From Thermoproteota archaeon (GTDB lineage: Archaea; Korarchaeota; Korarchaeia; Korarchaeales; Korarchaeaceae): a stretch of DNA of 64,000 nucleotides. Below, in pieces: positions 1 to 7,877 of this stretch. The translations under genes and the position numbers were made by a program. A model generated the notes under the pieces. That model saw only the letters and a list, made by a program, of their open reading frames with translations, ran no database searches and was not told the origin of the DNA. How positions within the stretch are numbered: position 1 is the first letter of the stretch; each line of letters opens with the position of its first letter. The stretch lies in assembly GCA_027491395.1 (NCBI GenBank), contig JAOZFI010000043.1:1-64000 (forward strand). Reading direction: 5' to 3'.

Positions 1-369
1 GAAGTTTCGCGCCTGCTGCGCCCCGTAGGGCCTAGGCCCTTGTCTCAGTGCCCATCTCCGGGCTCCGGCTCCCACCGCCCGCACCCGTCTTAGGCTAGGT
101 GGGCCGTTACCCCACCTACTACCTGATGGGCCACGGTCCCATCCTGGGGCCTCAGCGGGGCCATTCCCCCGCCTACTTTGGGGGTGGACCCATTCCAGGA
201 ATCCACCCCTATCCGGGATTAGCCTCAGTTTCCCGAGGTTATCCCGGTCCCCAGGGCAGGTTGACCGTGTATTACTGAGCCGTGCGCCGCCAGGGGCAAG
301 GGCCCCCAGCCGACTCGCATGGCTTAGTCCGAGCCCGATAGGGGTCCCCTCCGGCAGGATCAACCGGTC
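1..369 (-). rRNA. 16S rRNA, 5' part (runs off window start)
   Basis: The minus strand carries the conserved 5' start of archaeal 16S rRNA, reading CCGGTTGATCCTGCCGGAG just inside position 369. It continues through the 5' domain to the window edge. Only about the first 370 nt of roughly 1,500 are present; the 3' part lies to the left of the window. The mature 5' end is estimated from the conserved start and could be off by 1-3 nt. The rRNA is in the same direction as argF but appears to have its own promoter around 604-613. Confidence 0.96.
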
Positions 370-434
370 TCGCATACGGCCGCAAGGCCTCCCAAAACCG
401 CCACCCACCATTCGTGGGGACATCCGGACTCTCT

Positions 435-468
435 TGAGCACGAGGGGTCTGGCGTTTCCTCGTGCTCA
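435..468 (-). other. Hairpin in the 16S rRNA leader
   Basis: An 11-bp perfect inverted repeat (TGAGCACGAGG at 435-445, CCTCGTGCTCA at 458-468) encloses a 12-nt loop. It lies about 70 nt before the mature 16S 5' end, inside the expected pre-rRNA leader. It may be a processing or folding element. Archaeal 16S processing stems usually pair the leader with the downstream spacer, which is outside this window, so its role is not established. Confidence 0.55.
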
Positions 469-603
469 CATGACCGTACCTAACGTACGCATACTGTCGC
501 CACGGTCGGAAAGACGATCCCTCACCCGATCGGGGTTTCCCCCTTCATCTCCTCGGGACCGCCACCGGGTCAACCGTGGCCAATCAGATTAGTGGTCACG
601 TAG

Positions 604-613
604 CTATATAAAG
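604..613 (-). promoter_or_regulatory. Probable 16S rRNA promoter TATA box
   Basis: On the minus strand the sequence reads CTTTATATAG, a good archaeal TATA box. It sits just past the argF stop, so transcription would start near 580 and give a leader of about 210 nt before mature 16S. A second TATA-like string (CATATAAAT on the minus strand, about 627-637) overlaps the end of argF and could be another promoter. Confidence 0.6.
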
Positions 614-628
614 TTGACTGAGAAAGAT

Positions 629-1561
629 TTATATGAGGAGAGCCTCCAGCACAGCTTTCGCCGTGTGAAGCCTGTTCTCCGCCTGCTCAAACGCTATGGA
701 ATGGGACCCGTAGGCGACTTCCTCGGTTATCTCCTGTCCCAAGAACCAAGGCTGGCAATGCATCACCTTCACGTGAGGAGCAGCGTGGCTCAGAAGCTGG
801 GAGTTCACCTGATAGGGCGGGAATACCTCCTTCCTCCTCTCTATGTCCTCCACACCCATGGAAAACCACGTGTCCGTGTAGATTACATCGGCTCCCTTGA
901 CAGCCTCGATGGGGTCCTCCATCACCCTCAATGTGCCTCCCGTTTCCTCCATGATCTCCTCGACCTTGGACACTATGTCCTTGTCGGGCCAGTATTCCTG
1001 AGGCGCTCCCACGACGTAGTCGTATCCTACTAGAGCGGAGGCTATCATGAGGCTGTGGTTCGTGTTAGCAGCCCCGTCCCCTAGGAAAACGACCTTCAGC
1101 TTCCTATCCCCGAAAAACTCAATCATGGTGAAAACGTCGGTAAGGGCTTGGAGAGGATGGAACTTATCGCTCAGCATGTTGATCACTGGTACATCGGCCC
1201 ACCTAGCGAGTTCCTCGAGGGTGGAGTGGGATTTCACCCTAGCAGCTATCGCATTGACGAACCTGCTCAACACCTGAGCCGTGTCCCTCAACGTTTCTCC
1301 CCTGGATACCTGAAGACTCGTTGTGGGGAGCTCTAGGAACACGCCCCCTAGGTCGAATGTAGCTACAGACATGGAGACCCTAGTCCTAGTAGACGGCTTC
1401 TCGAAGATGCCAGCGACGTACTTGCCCTTCAGGGAATCTCCTCTCGTCAGACCCCACTTGTGCTCTCCGGACCTGACGATGAACGCCTTGAGTTCTAGTG
1501 GCGTGAAATCCAGAAGAGTTAGGAAGTCCCTCCCCTTGAGCCTTCTCAGCACCGAGGCCAT
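629..1561 (-). CDS. argF: Ornithine carbamoyltransferase
   Basis: Transfers the carbamoyl group of carbamoyl phosphate to ornithine, giving citrulline (arginine synthesis, or the reverse in arginine breakdown). The 310 residues match the usual family length. Visible motifs are the carbamoyl-phosphate loop STRTRVS (about 57-63), HPLQALTD in the middle, an SMGVED segment in the ornithine-binding region, and C-terminal FEQAENRLHTAKAVL. The usual HCLP motif reads HCQPW, a departure near the active-site cysteine. No other arginine gene lies nearby. Assignment to the aspartate/ornithine carbamoyltransferase family is firm; ornithine as substrate is likely but not proven. Confidence 0.88.
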   Translation of the reverse strand: MASVLRRLKGRDFLTLLDFTPLELKAFIVRSGEHKWGLTRGDSLKGKYVAGIFEKPSTRTRVSMSVATFDLGGVFLELPTTSLQVSRGETLRDTAQVLSRFVNAIAARVKSHSTLEELARWADVPVINMLSDKFHPLQALTDVFTMIEFFGDRKLKVVFLGDGAANTNHSLMIASALVGYDYVVGAPQEYWPDKDIVSKVEEIMEETGGTLRVMEDPIEAVKGADVIYTDTWFSMGVEDIERRKEVFPPYQVNSQLLSHAAPHVKVMHCQPWFLGQEITEEVAYGSHSIAFEQAENRLHTAKAVLEALLI

Positions 1562-1583
1562 TGATTAACACCGGGATAAGAGG

Positions 1584-2456
1584 TCATGTGAGGATATAAT
1601 CTATTGCCTCCTCTGGGTCGAAATCCCTTACGTCCTCGAAGGACTGACCGATCCCTAAGAAGAGCACGGGCTTTCCGGAGTGGAGAGAAGCAACAAGCGG
1701 GGTGGTTAGGCCCGAGCCATCTACCTTGGTGACCACTAGGGCATCAATACCAACAGCCTCCTCAAAGGAATCGCACTGATTGAGGACATCATTCCCCGCC
1801 ATGCCATCCACCACCAGGACCCTGAGGTCCGGTTGAACGACCCTCACCACTTTCCTCAATTCCTCCGTGAGGTTCTTGTTCAGGTAGTTCCTCCCGGCCG
1901 TGTCGATGAGGACGAACTCGTACCCCTTGGAGGAGGCCATATTGACACCGTCGTACGCGACAGCCGCGGGGTCGGCACCCCTCGGACCCTTGAACATTGG
2001 AACGCCGGCGGATCTGCAGTAACCCTCGAGCTGATCGCCCGCTGCAGCCCTGTAAGTATCAGCCGAGACGACAAGGACCCTCTTCCCCTTACTCTGCAGG
2101 TATTTGGCCATCTTGACAATGCTTAGGGATTTCCCTACACCGTTGAACCCGAAGAACACGACCTTGTAGAGTCCTTTGGCCCCGATAACATCGTCCAATC
2201 TCATCTGAGGGGGAAGCAGCCCTCTTATCGCTGATTTGATCGCGTCCCTCACGATTCTCTTTGGATCTCCCTTGGTCTCCACTCCATCCAGCTTCTTGGC
2301 CACTTCCTCCCTGAGGCTGTCCACTAGGGAGGAGGGAACCCCTTGGGCCACCAGCTCCAGCTCTAAGGAGTCAAATACCCTGAAGACATCCCTCTTACCC
2401 CACTTCTTCCTCACAATTCCTCTGGAGGTCAATTCGTCTACGAGTCTACCTAGCAC
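1584..2456 (-). CDS. ftsY: Signal recognition particle receptor FtsY
   Basis: GTPase that docks the SRP-ribosome complex at the membrane. The 290 residues are essentially the NG domain alone, without a long acidic A domain. The P loop reads GFNGVGKS, where most homologues end in GKTT. It is followed by DTYRAAAGDQL (I-box), DTAGR (G3) and TKVDGSG (G4). It starts with GTG and overlaps the 3' end of the prefoldin gene by 11 bp, so the two are probably co-translated. The GKS and GQ (usually GE) variants are conservative. Confidence 0.95.
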   Translation of the reverse strand: MLGRLVDELTSRGIVRKKWGKRDVFRVFDSLELELVAQGVPSSLVDSLREEVAKKLDGVETKGDPKRIVRDAIKSAIRGLLPPQMRLDDVIGAKGLYKVVFFGFNGVGKSLSIVKMAKYLQSKGKRVLVVSADTYRAAAGDQLEGYCRSAGVPMFKGPRGADPAAVAYDGVNMASSKGYEFVLIDTAGRNYLNKNLTEELRKVVRVVQPDLRVLVVDGMAGNDVLNQCDSFEEAVGIDALVVTKVDGSGLTTPLVASLHSGKPVLFLGIGQSFEDVRDFDPEEAIDYILT

Positions 2457-2847
2457 GTCTCGAGGTCCCCCCCCTCTGTAGGTTCTCTATCTCGAGCTGG
2501 ACCTTAGTGAGGTTTATGCCAACTTCCTGAAGGCCTTTGTTTAACTCCTCCAGCCTCTCCTGGGCCTGCTTCAATGCATCCTCGGGTCCCATCTTAGCAT
2601 ATATGTTGCCACCCATGAGGACGAGCGTCTCCTTGACCTTGACCCCATCAACTAGGAGGGACAGGAAGGAAGATACAGGGATTATCAAAGGGCCAACTTC
2701 TTCCTCCTGTGCCTTATTAAGGACCTTTAGAGTCTCTATTGTCCTCTCTAAGTCTGTCTTGAGAAGGTTCAACCTGTTGTACTCGTCTAGCAGGTATCTG
2801 TAGAGCGTTTGGAGGAAGTTCAGGTCGGCAGCTCTCTCTTGGCTCAA
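2446..2847 (-). CDS. pfdA: Prefoldin alpha subunit
   Basis: Subunit of the hexameric prefoldin holdase that delivers unfolded proteins to the group II chaperonin. It shows the family pattern of two long coiled-coil helices flanking a beta-hairpin core (LIIPVSSFLSL and KVKETLVLMGG). I choose the TTG at 2847 because GAGGTG lies six nt upstream; a GTG at 2856 is possible and adds three residues. Length is about 133 residues, normal for the family. It lies between aIF6 and ftsY in one run of genes. Confidence 0.92.
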   Translation of the reverse strand: MSQERAADLNFLQTLYRYLLDEYNRLNLLKTDLERTIETLKVLNKAQEEEVGPLIIPVSSFLSLLVDGVKVKETLVLMGGNIYAKMGPEDALKQAQERLEELNKGLQEVGINLTKVQLEIENLQRGGTSRRAR

Positions 2848-2869
2848 TCTTCGCACCTCACTGATAGGC

Positions 2870-3541
2870 TCATGGTTCTATATTAAGAGCTTCCGCCAGA
2901 TTTTCTATTTCCATAGGGGTTGTGGGGTAGCCAACTAGGGCACCGGAGTCGCTGGCCACCAGCCCCAGCCTGATATAACCAACGCCATCATTGACGGTGC
3001 CCCTAAAGCACTCCACGCCTAGGATCTCGGAGGCGCCCCTCAGCTCGGCATCATCGGCGGAGGGGGAGATCAGGCATCCCTTGTTATTGGCCACCACTAG
3101 AGAGCCAACCACGGGGACACCGCCTATCCTCCCCTTGATCGCCTTGACTCCGAGGAACTTGCTTATGAGATCCACCTCGTCGTCCGTGAAGAGGGGGTGC
3201 ACCAAAGCCCCATAATCGTTCGCCGCTATATCATTTCCCAAGGCAGTCAGTCTGGCAGAGGGAAGCACATGAACTTCCAGATCCAACTTCTCCATGAGGT
3301 ATCTGATTTCGCCCTCTGATGCTATGGGAGGGACCAGCAGAGATTTGCTGTTTCCAGTCAAGAAGATGCCCAACATCCTACTATCATAAATCGAGGCCTC
3401 AACTACCTTCAGACCTATCTCCTCTACCTCCTCACCAATCACCTGCGAGGCGTTGGGCGGGGCCAGCAGGTAGGGACCCACCGCCCTCAAATAGACCCCT
3501 AAATTGTAGCTGCCGAATACCTTTATCCTAAAAACCACCAT
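2870..3541 (-). CDS. eif6: Translation initiation factor 6 (aIF6)
   Basis: Anti-association factor that binds the 50S subunit near L14/L24e and blocks premature joining of 30S. The 223 residues show the five-fold pseudo-repeat fold, with recurring segments such as LLVPPIASEGE, ALGNDIAANDYGALVHP and LVASDSGALVGYPTTP. It starts with ATG 8 nt after the L31e stop. Close spacing to L31e and L39e upstream is a common archaeal arrangement and supports one operon. Confidence 0.96.
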   Translation of the reverse strand: MVVFRIKVFGSYNLGVYLRAVGPYLLAPPNASQVIGEEVEEIGLKVVEASIYDSRMLGIFLTGNSKSLLVPPIASEGEIRYLMEKLDLEVHVLPSARLTALGNDIAANDYGALVHPLFTDDEVDLISKFLGVKAIKGRIGGVPVVGSLVVANNKGCLISPSADDAELRGASEILGVECFRGTVNDGVGYIRLGLVASDSGALVGYPTTPMEIENLAEALNIEP

Positions 3542-3549
3542 CTATATCC

Positions 3550-3822
3550 CTAAGCCGGCCATATGACTGCTGTCTTCTCATCCTCGTCCAATACCACGCG
3601 CACTCTCACTTTACCGGGTGGATTCCCAGCTCCTCTGGACCACAGTAGCTCGTTCAACTCCGGTCTGACCTTTATCTCGTATTCTTCAGGGATCTTCGCA
3701 TGCCTCCTGACGAAGGCCCTGATGAACTTCACGGCCCTCGCCGCTCTCTTCTTGGGAGGGTACTTCGCCCTTATGATGATCCCCATATTTATGTTGAAGG
3801 CCACTTCCTTCACCTCAGCCAC
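3550..3822 (-). CDS. rpl31e: Ribosomal protein L31e
   Basis: Archaeal/eukaryotic protein of the large subunit near the exit tunnel. The 90 residues match the family along their whole length, including RAAKAVKFIRAFV-like helix text (here RAARAVKFIRAFVRRH) and the LNELLWSRG motif. It sits between L39e and aIF6, the classic archaeal gene order. Confidence 0.96.
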   Translation of the reverse strand: MAEVKEVAFNINMGIIIRAKYPPKKRAARAVKFIRAFVRRHAKIPEEYEIKVRPELNELLWSRGAGNPPGKVRVRVVLDEDEKTAVIWPA

Positions 3823-3833
3823 AGAAGATCACC

Positions 3834-3986
3834 TCACAGTTGGAGCCTGCTCCTCCTCCAGTTCCTGAGGGGTCTGGCCCTGACCTTCCTGTTAGTCCTC
3901 GCGTAGACCCAGGCAGGGACTCTCCTATTACTCTTAAGGGCCCTAGCATATCTCAGCTTACTCCCCAGAGGCCTGTGAGTTGCCAT
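3834..3986 (-). CDS. rpl39e: Ribosomal protein L39e
   Basis: A 50-residue, very basic protein that lines the polypeptide exit tunnel. Translation begins MATHRPLGSKLRYARALKSN and ends RNWRRSRLQL, with the family's NRRVPAWV core and WRRSRL tail. The ATG at 3986 is preceded by a GGTGAT ribosome site. The gene is so short that automatic callers often miss it. It lies 11 bp before L31e in the expected L39e-L31e-aIF6 order. Confidence 0.95.
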   Translation of the reverse strand: MATHRPLGSKLRYARALKSNRRVPAWVYARTNRKVRARPLRNWRRSRLQL

Positions 3987-4002
3987 AGTTATCACCCTAC
4001 AC

Positions 4003-4329
4003 TCACACTATCCTTATGTTGAAGTCCCTCTTGGCCCTCTCCGATAGCTGGGCCAGCAGGGCCTTCAATTCATCGTCGGTCAGTCTCCTAGCTAGTCGAC
4101 CGGCGGTATAAAGTTGAACCAAATATAACTTTACCTCATTGGCTAGGTCGGGTTTAACTAGTTCCACCCTCTTGAGCCTCTGCCAAGCCTCATTGGTCAG
4201 GAGCTGCTTGACGAGTGCATCTATCTTCTGGAGTTCCTTGGCTACTTCCTCCTCTTTACTCTGCTTAGCCGCCATCTCGGCCATCAGCTTCTCCTGTATC
4301 TCCTTAAGCGCTCTATCCTCGGCACTCAT
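4003..4329 (-). CDS. PDCD5 family DNA-binding protein
   Basis: Archaeal homologue of human PDCD5/TFAR19, a small helical protein; archaeal members bind DNA and may assist the chaperonin. The 108 residues show a charged N-terminal helix and the family core NEAWQRLKRVELVKPDLANEV. The stop of S19e overlaps its ATG by four bases, so translation is coupled. The cellular role in archaea is not settled. Confidence 0.92.
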   Translation of the reverse strand: MSAEDRALKEIQEKLMAEMAAKQSKEEEVAKELQKIDALVKQLLTNEAWQRLKRVELVKPDLANEVKLYLVQLYTAGRLARRLTDDELKALLAQLSERAKRDFNIRIV

Positions 4330-4784
4330 GGCGCTTCCACCTTCCCTGGGATTAACTCCATCTCCTTGATTATTCCAGCGGCTACCTTATCCAAGAGGGA
4401 GACTCCCTTAGGTGTGATCCTCCTGCCCCTCCTTTCCACCTTTTCCACTAGACCAGCGGCCTCCAGTTGCTGGAGGATAAGCCGTATCACGTGTCCGCTT
4501 CCCTTAACGAACCTCTCTGGTCTTACCCCCCTATCTTTCCTGCCACCATACTTTGTTCTGAGCCTCTCTACACCGACAGGCCTCCCTCCTCTCATGTAAA
4601 GGGTTCTTAGTATGGAGGCAGCCCTGATGTACCACCAGTCCTCTTGAGCAGGAGGTCTCTCCTTGTGCATCCCTGTTTTAGTGTAGAAAGCCCACTCAGG
4701 TGGCTTTATCGATTCGAACCTCTTAAGCTCCTCCTTGAGGTGATCTATCAGCAGGTCAGCCCGTACATCCCTAGCTGTAGGCAA
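4326..4784 (-). CDS. rps19e: Ribosomal protein S19e
   Basis: Small-subunit protein of archaea and eukaryotes, needed for 30S maturation. It has the KPPEWAFYTKTG, DWWYIRAASILR and KGSGHVIRLILQQLE segments typical of the family. I prefer the TTG at 4784, which gives MPTARDVRADLL, matching the family N-terminus; a GTG at 4793 is the alternative. A TATA-like TTTTATAT lies upstream near 4840. The first gene of an S19e-PDCD5-L39e-L31e-aIF6-prefoldin-ftsY run. Confidence 0.94.
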   Translation of the reverse strand: MPTARDVRADLLIDHLKEELKRFESIKPPEWAFYTKTGMHKERPPAQEDWWYIRAASILRTLYMRGGRPVGVERLRTKYGGRKDRGVRPERFVKGSGHVIRLILQQLEAAGLVEKVERRGRRITPKGVSLLDKVAAGIIKEMELIPGKVEAP

Positions 4785-4894
4785 GCTCCTCACCTTTTTT
4801 CTTCATTAGACCTTCAACAAGCTACTGCAGCCGTGGCATATAAAACCATTAGGGAAGTTGAGGCCTACCAAGGTGTCCTCACATGGTCCCCTAC

Positions 4895-5239
4895 TCAACG
4901 AGATGCTACTCTCCTGATCCTCTTCTCCCTTAAATAGGGAATTCTCCTCATCTCGCCGCATAACCGGCATCTGATCACTAGGTGAGGGAGCCTACGATCT
5001 CTCGTCCTGACGTCGGCGTTTATTCCAGGATAAAGGAAGGATCCGCATCCCTTGCAGTACCTCCACCTCCATTGCTCGGGTATCCTCACTTTTGTTCTTA
5101 GAGCCAACCTTCTAGCCAGCTCTCCATACCGGAGTCCGAGTTCAGGTTCGCTAGGGTATACCTCATCGGCCAACTTGAGCAACCTCACTATCCTTTGCAT
5201 AGCAAGGTCCTTCTCCCTCTTCTTGGCCTTCCTCCTCAT
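4895..5239 (-). CDS. rnp4: RNase P protein component 4 (Rpp21)
   Basis: Zinc-ribbon protein subunit of RNase P, which matures tRNA 5' ends. Visible features are a basic N-terminal helix (MRRKAKKREKDLA), the RRLALRTKVRIP segment, and two zinc ligand pairs, CKGCGSFL and CRLCGEMRRIP. The ATG at 5239 follows GGAGGT by six nt; an upstream ATG at 5245 overlaps that site and is less likely. The gene overlaps the Nep1 stop by a few bases. Confidence 0.93.
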   Translation of the reverse strand: MRRKAKKREKDLAMQRIVRLLKLADEVYPSEPELGLRYGELARRLALRTKVRIPEQWRWRYCKGCGSFLYPGINADVRTRDRRLPHLVIRCRLCGEMRRIPYLREKRIRRVASR

Positions 5240-5895
5240 TCCCATACCTCCAAGTAGTAAAGGTAGGTAAGAATCATGGAGAGAGCCGTTGAAGAGGACA
5301 GTACCCCCCTATATAGGCTGAATATGCTTTTGGCGAGTGATATAACCTCATCAGAGAAGGATCCTTTGGGGAACCCGCCAACCATTATCGATATGTCCTC
5401 CCTCCTCGCTAAGTCCCTAAAGTAGGCTAAGGGATCCCTAAACTCACCACTTTCCTCTAGGAGTATTGCTTGGTCACCTATCAAGTCCCTTAATCTCTCG
5501 TTCACCTCCCATATAAGTGGTTCATCCTCGCTCGGGCCCACCCATCCCTCGTTGAGCAGCTTACTCATCAAACCGAGGAACCTTATGTAGTTGCGAGGTG
5601 GCTTGACCTCCTTGGAGAGGCGGAATATCCTACCATCCAAGGTATGCACGTAGAACTCGATGTGTCCCATAAGGAAGAGGGGATGATCAGTTACGGAAAG
5701 CACAGATCTATGGACTATATCCGGTCTACCCTCCTTTGGCCCCATGTCGACTCTAGCTTGGGGAGGCAGGGCTTGGATGTCCAAGACGTCGTAGAACTTC
5801 CCATACACTTTGGTATATGACCTCTTTATCCTATCATTCTTTAACTTTTCCGAGATTTTTGTTAAAGATGATTCCACTAAGAATACCCTGACCAT
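5236..5895 (-). CDS. nep1: rRNA pseudouridine N1-methyltransferase Nep1
   Basis: SPOUT-family enzyme that N1-methylates a pseudouridine in helix 35 of 16S rRNA. Recognisable segments are KEGRPDIVHRSVLSV, the FYVHTLDGRIFRL strand and the SAM-binding knot ISIMVGGFPKGSFS. The ATG at 5895 is the likely start: a GTG 33 nt further upstream lies before the TATA box (5918-5925) and cannot be on the mRNA. The transcript is essentially leaderless. It overlaps rnp4 downstream. Length 219 residues, normal. Confidence 0.93.
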   Translation of the reverse strand: MVRVFLVESSLTKISEKLKNDRIKRSYTKVYGKFYDVLDIQALPPQARVDMGPKEGRPDIVHRSVLSVTDHPLFLMGHIEFYVHTLDGRIFRLSKEVKPPRNYIRFLGLMSKLLNEGWVGPSEDEPLIWEVNERLRDLIGDQAILLEESGEFRDPLAYFRDLARREDISIMVGGFPKGSFSDEVISLAKSIFSLYRGVLSSSTALSMILTYLYYLEVWE

Positions 5896-5917
5896 CTCCC
5901 TTCTCAGGGAATTAATG

Positions 5918-5925
5918 CTTAAATA
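5918..5925. promoter_or_regulatory. Shared TATA box, nep1 and tRNA-Gly/His
   Basis: CTTAAATA lies exactly midway between the nep1 ATG (5895) and the first base of tRNA-Gly (5949), about 27 nt from each. That is the normal archaeal TATA-to-start distance in both directions. It therefore can drive a leaderless nep1 mRNA leftwards and the tRNA pair rightwards. Confidence 0.65.
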
Positions 5926-5948
5926 CACGATCGCTGGCTATAGAGCTG

Positions 5949-6025
5949 GCGGCCGTAGTCTAGCCTGGACAGGATGGGGGCCTGCCACGCCCCAGACCCG
6001 GGTTCAAATCCCGGCGGCCGCACCA
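5949..6025 (+). tRNA. tRNA-Gly (anticodon GCC)
   Basis: Cloverleaf reads from the GCGGCCG acceptor strand to CGGCCGC, discriminator A at 6022 and encoded CCA at 6023-6025. The anticodon arm is GGGGC-CTGCCAC-GCCCC and the T arm CCGGG-TTCAAAT-CCCGG. It ends only six nt before tRNA-His, so the two are co-transcribed. Confidence 0.95.
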
Positions 6026-6031
6026 CTACTT

Positions 6032-6107
6032 GCCGGGGTGAGGTAGCCTGGTAACCTGGGGGCCTGTGGAGCCCTTAACCCGGGTTCAAATCCCGGCCCC
6101 GGCCCCA
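6032..6107 (+). tRNA. tRNA-His (anticodon GTG)
   Basis: Acceptor GCCGGGG pairs with CCCCGGC. Discriminator is C73 (6104) and CCA is encoded at 6105-6107. The anticodon arm is GGGGC-CTGTGGA-GCCCT. The base before G1 is T (6031), so the extra G-1 that histidyl-tRNA synthetase recognises is not encoded here, unlike in most archaeal tRNA-His genes. It may be added after transcription. Confidence 0.94.
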
Positions 6108-6193
6108 TCTGACTGCCCGCTGATCGGTCGACTGGCCCTGTATGATGCGGTTATCGACATATGGAGGTAGGACTCTTCTCAAGGAGTTAAGGT

Positions 6194-6269
6194 TGGTGGA
6201 CCCGCCGGGACTCGAACCCGGGACCTCCGGCTTGCAAAGCCGGCGCTCTACCATCTGAGCTACGGGCCC
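6194..6269 (-). tRNA. tRNA-Ala (anticodon TGC)
   Basis: Minus-strand cloverleaf: acceptor GGGCCCG with CGGGTCC, giving the G3:U70 alanine identity pair. Anticodon arm is CCGGC-TTTGCAA-GCCGG and T arm CCGGG-TTCGAGT-CCCGG. Discriminator A is followed by an encoded CCA (6194-6196). A TATA-like TTTATTAAAC lies about 26 nt upstream (around 6290-6299). Confidence 0.95.
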
Positions 6270-6449
6270 AATCGTAGGGAGCCACTGAAGGTTTAATAAA
6301 CATTGTCCCACATGCGACCGGAACCATCTCCGGCTAGGCGCTCAATTCAATCAATCGCATGGAAGCGCATCGTCGAACCATATGCCTTACTTTAAATAGG
6401 GAATTGACACCATCCTAAGAGAGAAATAGGAGCGAGAAGGGGATGTGTA

Positions 6450-7655
6450 TTGAAGTCCATAGTGAGATCTGCTACACGCAGAGTTGAGGAGGAGGTAAGG
6501 GAGATCCCCCAAAAGGTCTCCCCAGAAGATTCTGCTCTGAAGGACTTCGTGGAGAGGGTTAAAGCTAGGATAGTAATAATGGGCGTGGGCGGGGCCGGGA
6601 GCAATACTATCACCAGACTGAACGCGATAGGTGTCGATTCCGTTGAGACGGTGGCCGCTAACACAGACGCCCAGCACCTCCTGACCACGATTGCCGATAG
6701 GAAATTCCTCCTAGGTAAAGAGCTATGTGGCGGGAACGGATCAGGTGGTGACCCACATATAGGTGAAGAGGCCGCTAGGGAGAGCATGGAGGAGCTGGAG
6801 CAGTTCCTCAGGGGCACCGACGTACTCTTCATAATGGCCGGACTGGGAGGAGGGACCGGCACAGGCGCCTCCCCTGTGATAGCTGAGGTCGGGAAGAGAG
6901 TAGGAGCCGTGGTGGTTTCCGTCGTTACACTACCATTCTCGGCAGAAGGAACCAAGAAGAAGGAGATAGCCATGAAGGGGCTTGCCAAACTGGCGGAATC
7001 CTCAGACACGATAGTGGTGGTTAACAACGACAGGATATTGGATATAGCAAAGGAGCTCCCTCTACATCAGGCGTTCTTCATCTCGGACGAAATCGTAGCT
7101 AGGGCCGTCAAGGGCATGGTCGAGCTTGTGATGAAGCCCGGTCTGATAAACGTAGACTTGGCCGACCTCAGGAATGTCTTGGAGAACGGGGGTCCGGCGG
7201 TTCTCTCATTTGGAGAGAGCGATGGGGAGAACAGAGCAATAGAGGCCGTTGAGGATGCTCTAGGCAACCCCCTACTCGAGGCTGATATCTCGGGTGGCAA
7301 AGCGGCCATCATAAACATCACTTCGGGGCCGGACTTCTCCCTCGAGGAGATGGAACAGATCGTGGAGACCATAGTGGGATCCTTGGACCCGACAGCCAAC
7401 GTCATATGGGGAGCTAGGATAGACGAGTCCCTAAAGGGAGTGGTCCAAGTCCTCTTGGTGGTCACCGGAGTAGCATCTCCCAGTGTTGAGGCTGCCCTCC
7501 AAGGTGAGATCACCGAGGCGACCACTGAGAGGGCCACTAGGGTAAGAGCAGAGAGACCCACGGCCCCGAGGAGAGTGGTCTCCGATAGGAGGACTGTACC
7601 TCTAGCCAGAGAGGTAAGGGGACCGGAAAGGGACTTAGGTCTGGATGAGTTGTGA
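6450..7655 (+). CDS. ftsZ: Cell division GTPase FtsZ (FtsZ1 type)
   Basis: Tubulin-like GTPase that assembles into the division ring. The 401 residues contain GVGGAGSNT (nucleotide loop, about 51-59), NTDAQHL, the tubulin signature GGGTGTGAS (about 137-145) and the T7 region NVDLADLRNV. The tail after about 340 is basic and variable. The start is TTG, preceded by GAAGGGG; TATA CTTTAAATAG lies near 6391-6401. It is followed by secE and nusG, the context usual for FtsZ1 in Euryarchaeota. A second FtsZ is at 23987. Confidence 0.95.
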   Translation: MKSIVRSATRRVEEEVREIPQKVSPEDSALKDFVERVKARIVIMGVGGAGSNTITRLNAIGVDSVETVAANTDAQHLLTTIADRKFLLGKELCGGNGSGGDPHIGEEAARESMEELEQFLRGTDVLFIMAGLGGGTGTGASPVIAEVGKRVGAVVVSVVTLPFSAEGTKKKEIAMKGLAKLAESSDTIVVVNNDRILDIAKELPLHQAFFISDEIVARAVKGMVELVMKPGLINVDLADLRNVLENGGPAVLSFGESDGENRAIEAVEDALGNPLLEADISGGKAAIINITSGPDFSLEEMEQIVETIVGSLDPTANVIWGARIDESLKGVVQVLLVVTGVASPSVEAALQGEITEATTERATRVRAERPTAPRRVVSDRRTVPLAREVRGPERDLGLDEL

Positions 7656-7666
7656 GGGGATGTCCC

Positions 7667-7876
7667 ATGCCCAGAAAGAAGGATCAGAGAGGTAAGCAGC
7701 CCACCAAGAGCAGATCTGGACTGTGGGATTACATAGTCCAGACGCTCAAGGTCGCGGAGAAACCGAGCTGGGAAGAGGTGTGGAGCACATTCAAGGTGAC
7801 TGTGACGGGCTTCCTGATAGTCGGTGTGATAGGCTTCCTGTTCCAGCTGACGGCGCTCTACCTAGTGGGTGGCTAG
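7667..7876 (+). CDS. secE: Protein translocase subunit SecE (Sec61 gamma)
   Basis: Small tail-anchored subunit of the SecYEG channel. The 69 residues have a basic N-terminus, the amphipathic VAEKPSWEEVWSTFKVT segment and one membrane helix near the C-terminus (FLIVGVIGFLFQLTALYLV). The ATG at 7667 follows GAGGGG by six nt. The gene begins right after the ftsZ1 stop and ends two bases before nusG, so all three are in one operon. Confidence 0.94.
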   Translation: MPRKKDQRGKQPTKSRSGLWDYIVQTLKVAEKPSWEEVWSTFKVTVTGFLIVGVIGFLFQLTALYLVGG

Positions 7877-7877
7877 G

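Noticed and set aside
614-1033. Open frame of 139 codons on the plus strand
   Set aside because: It lies wholly antisense to argF, whose family motifs are clear, and has no recognisable product.
5896-5928. Upstream GTG start for nep1
   Set aside because: It lies before the TATA box that fits transcription of this gene, so it should not be in the mRNA.
6075-6311. Open frame of 78 codons on the minus strand
   Set aside because: It spans tRNA-Ala and part of tRNA-His; tRNA sequences often give such false frames.
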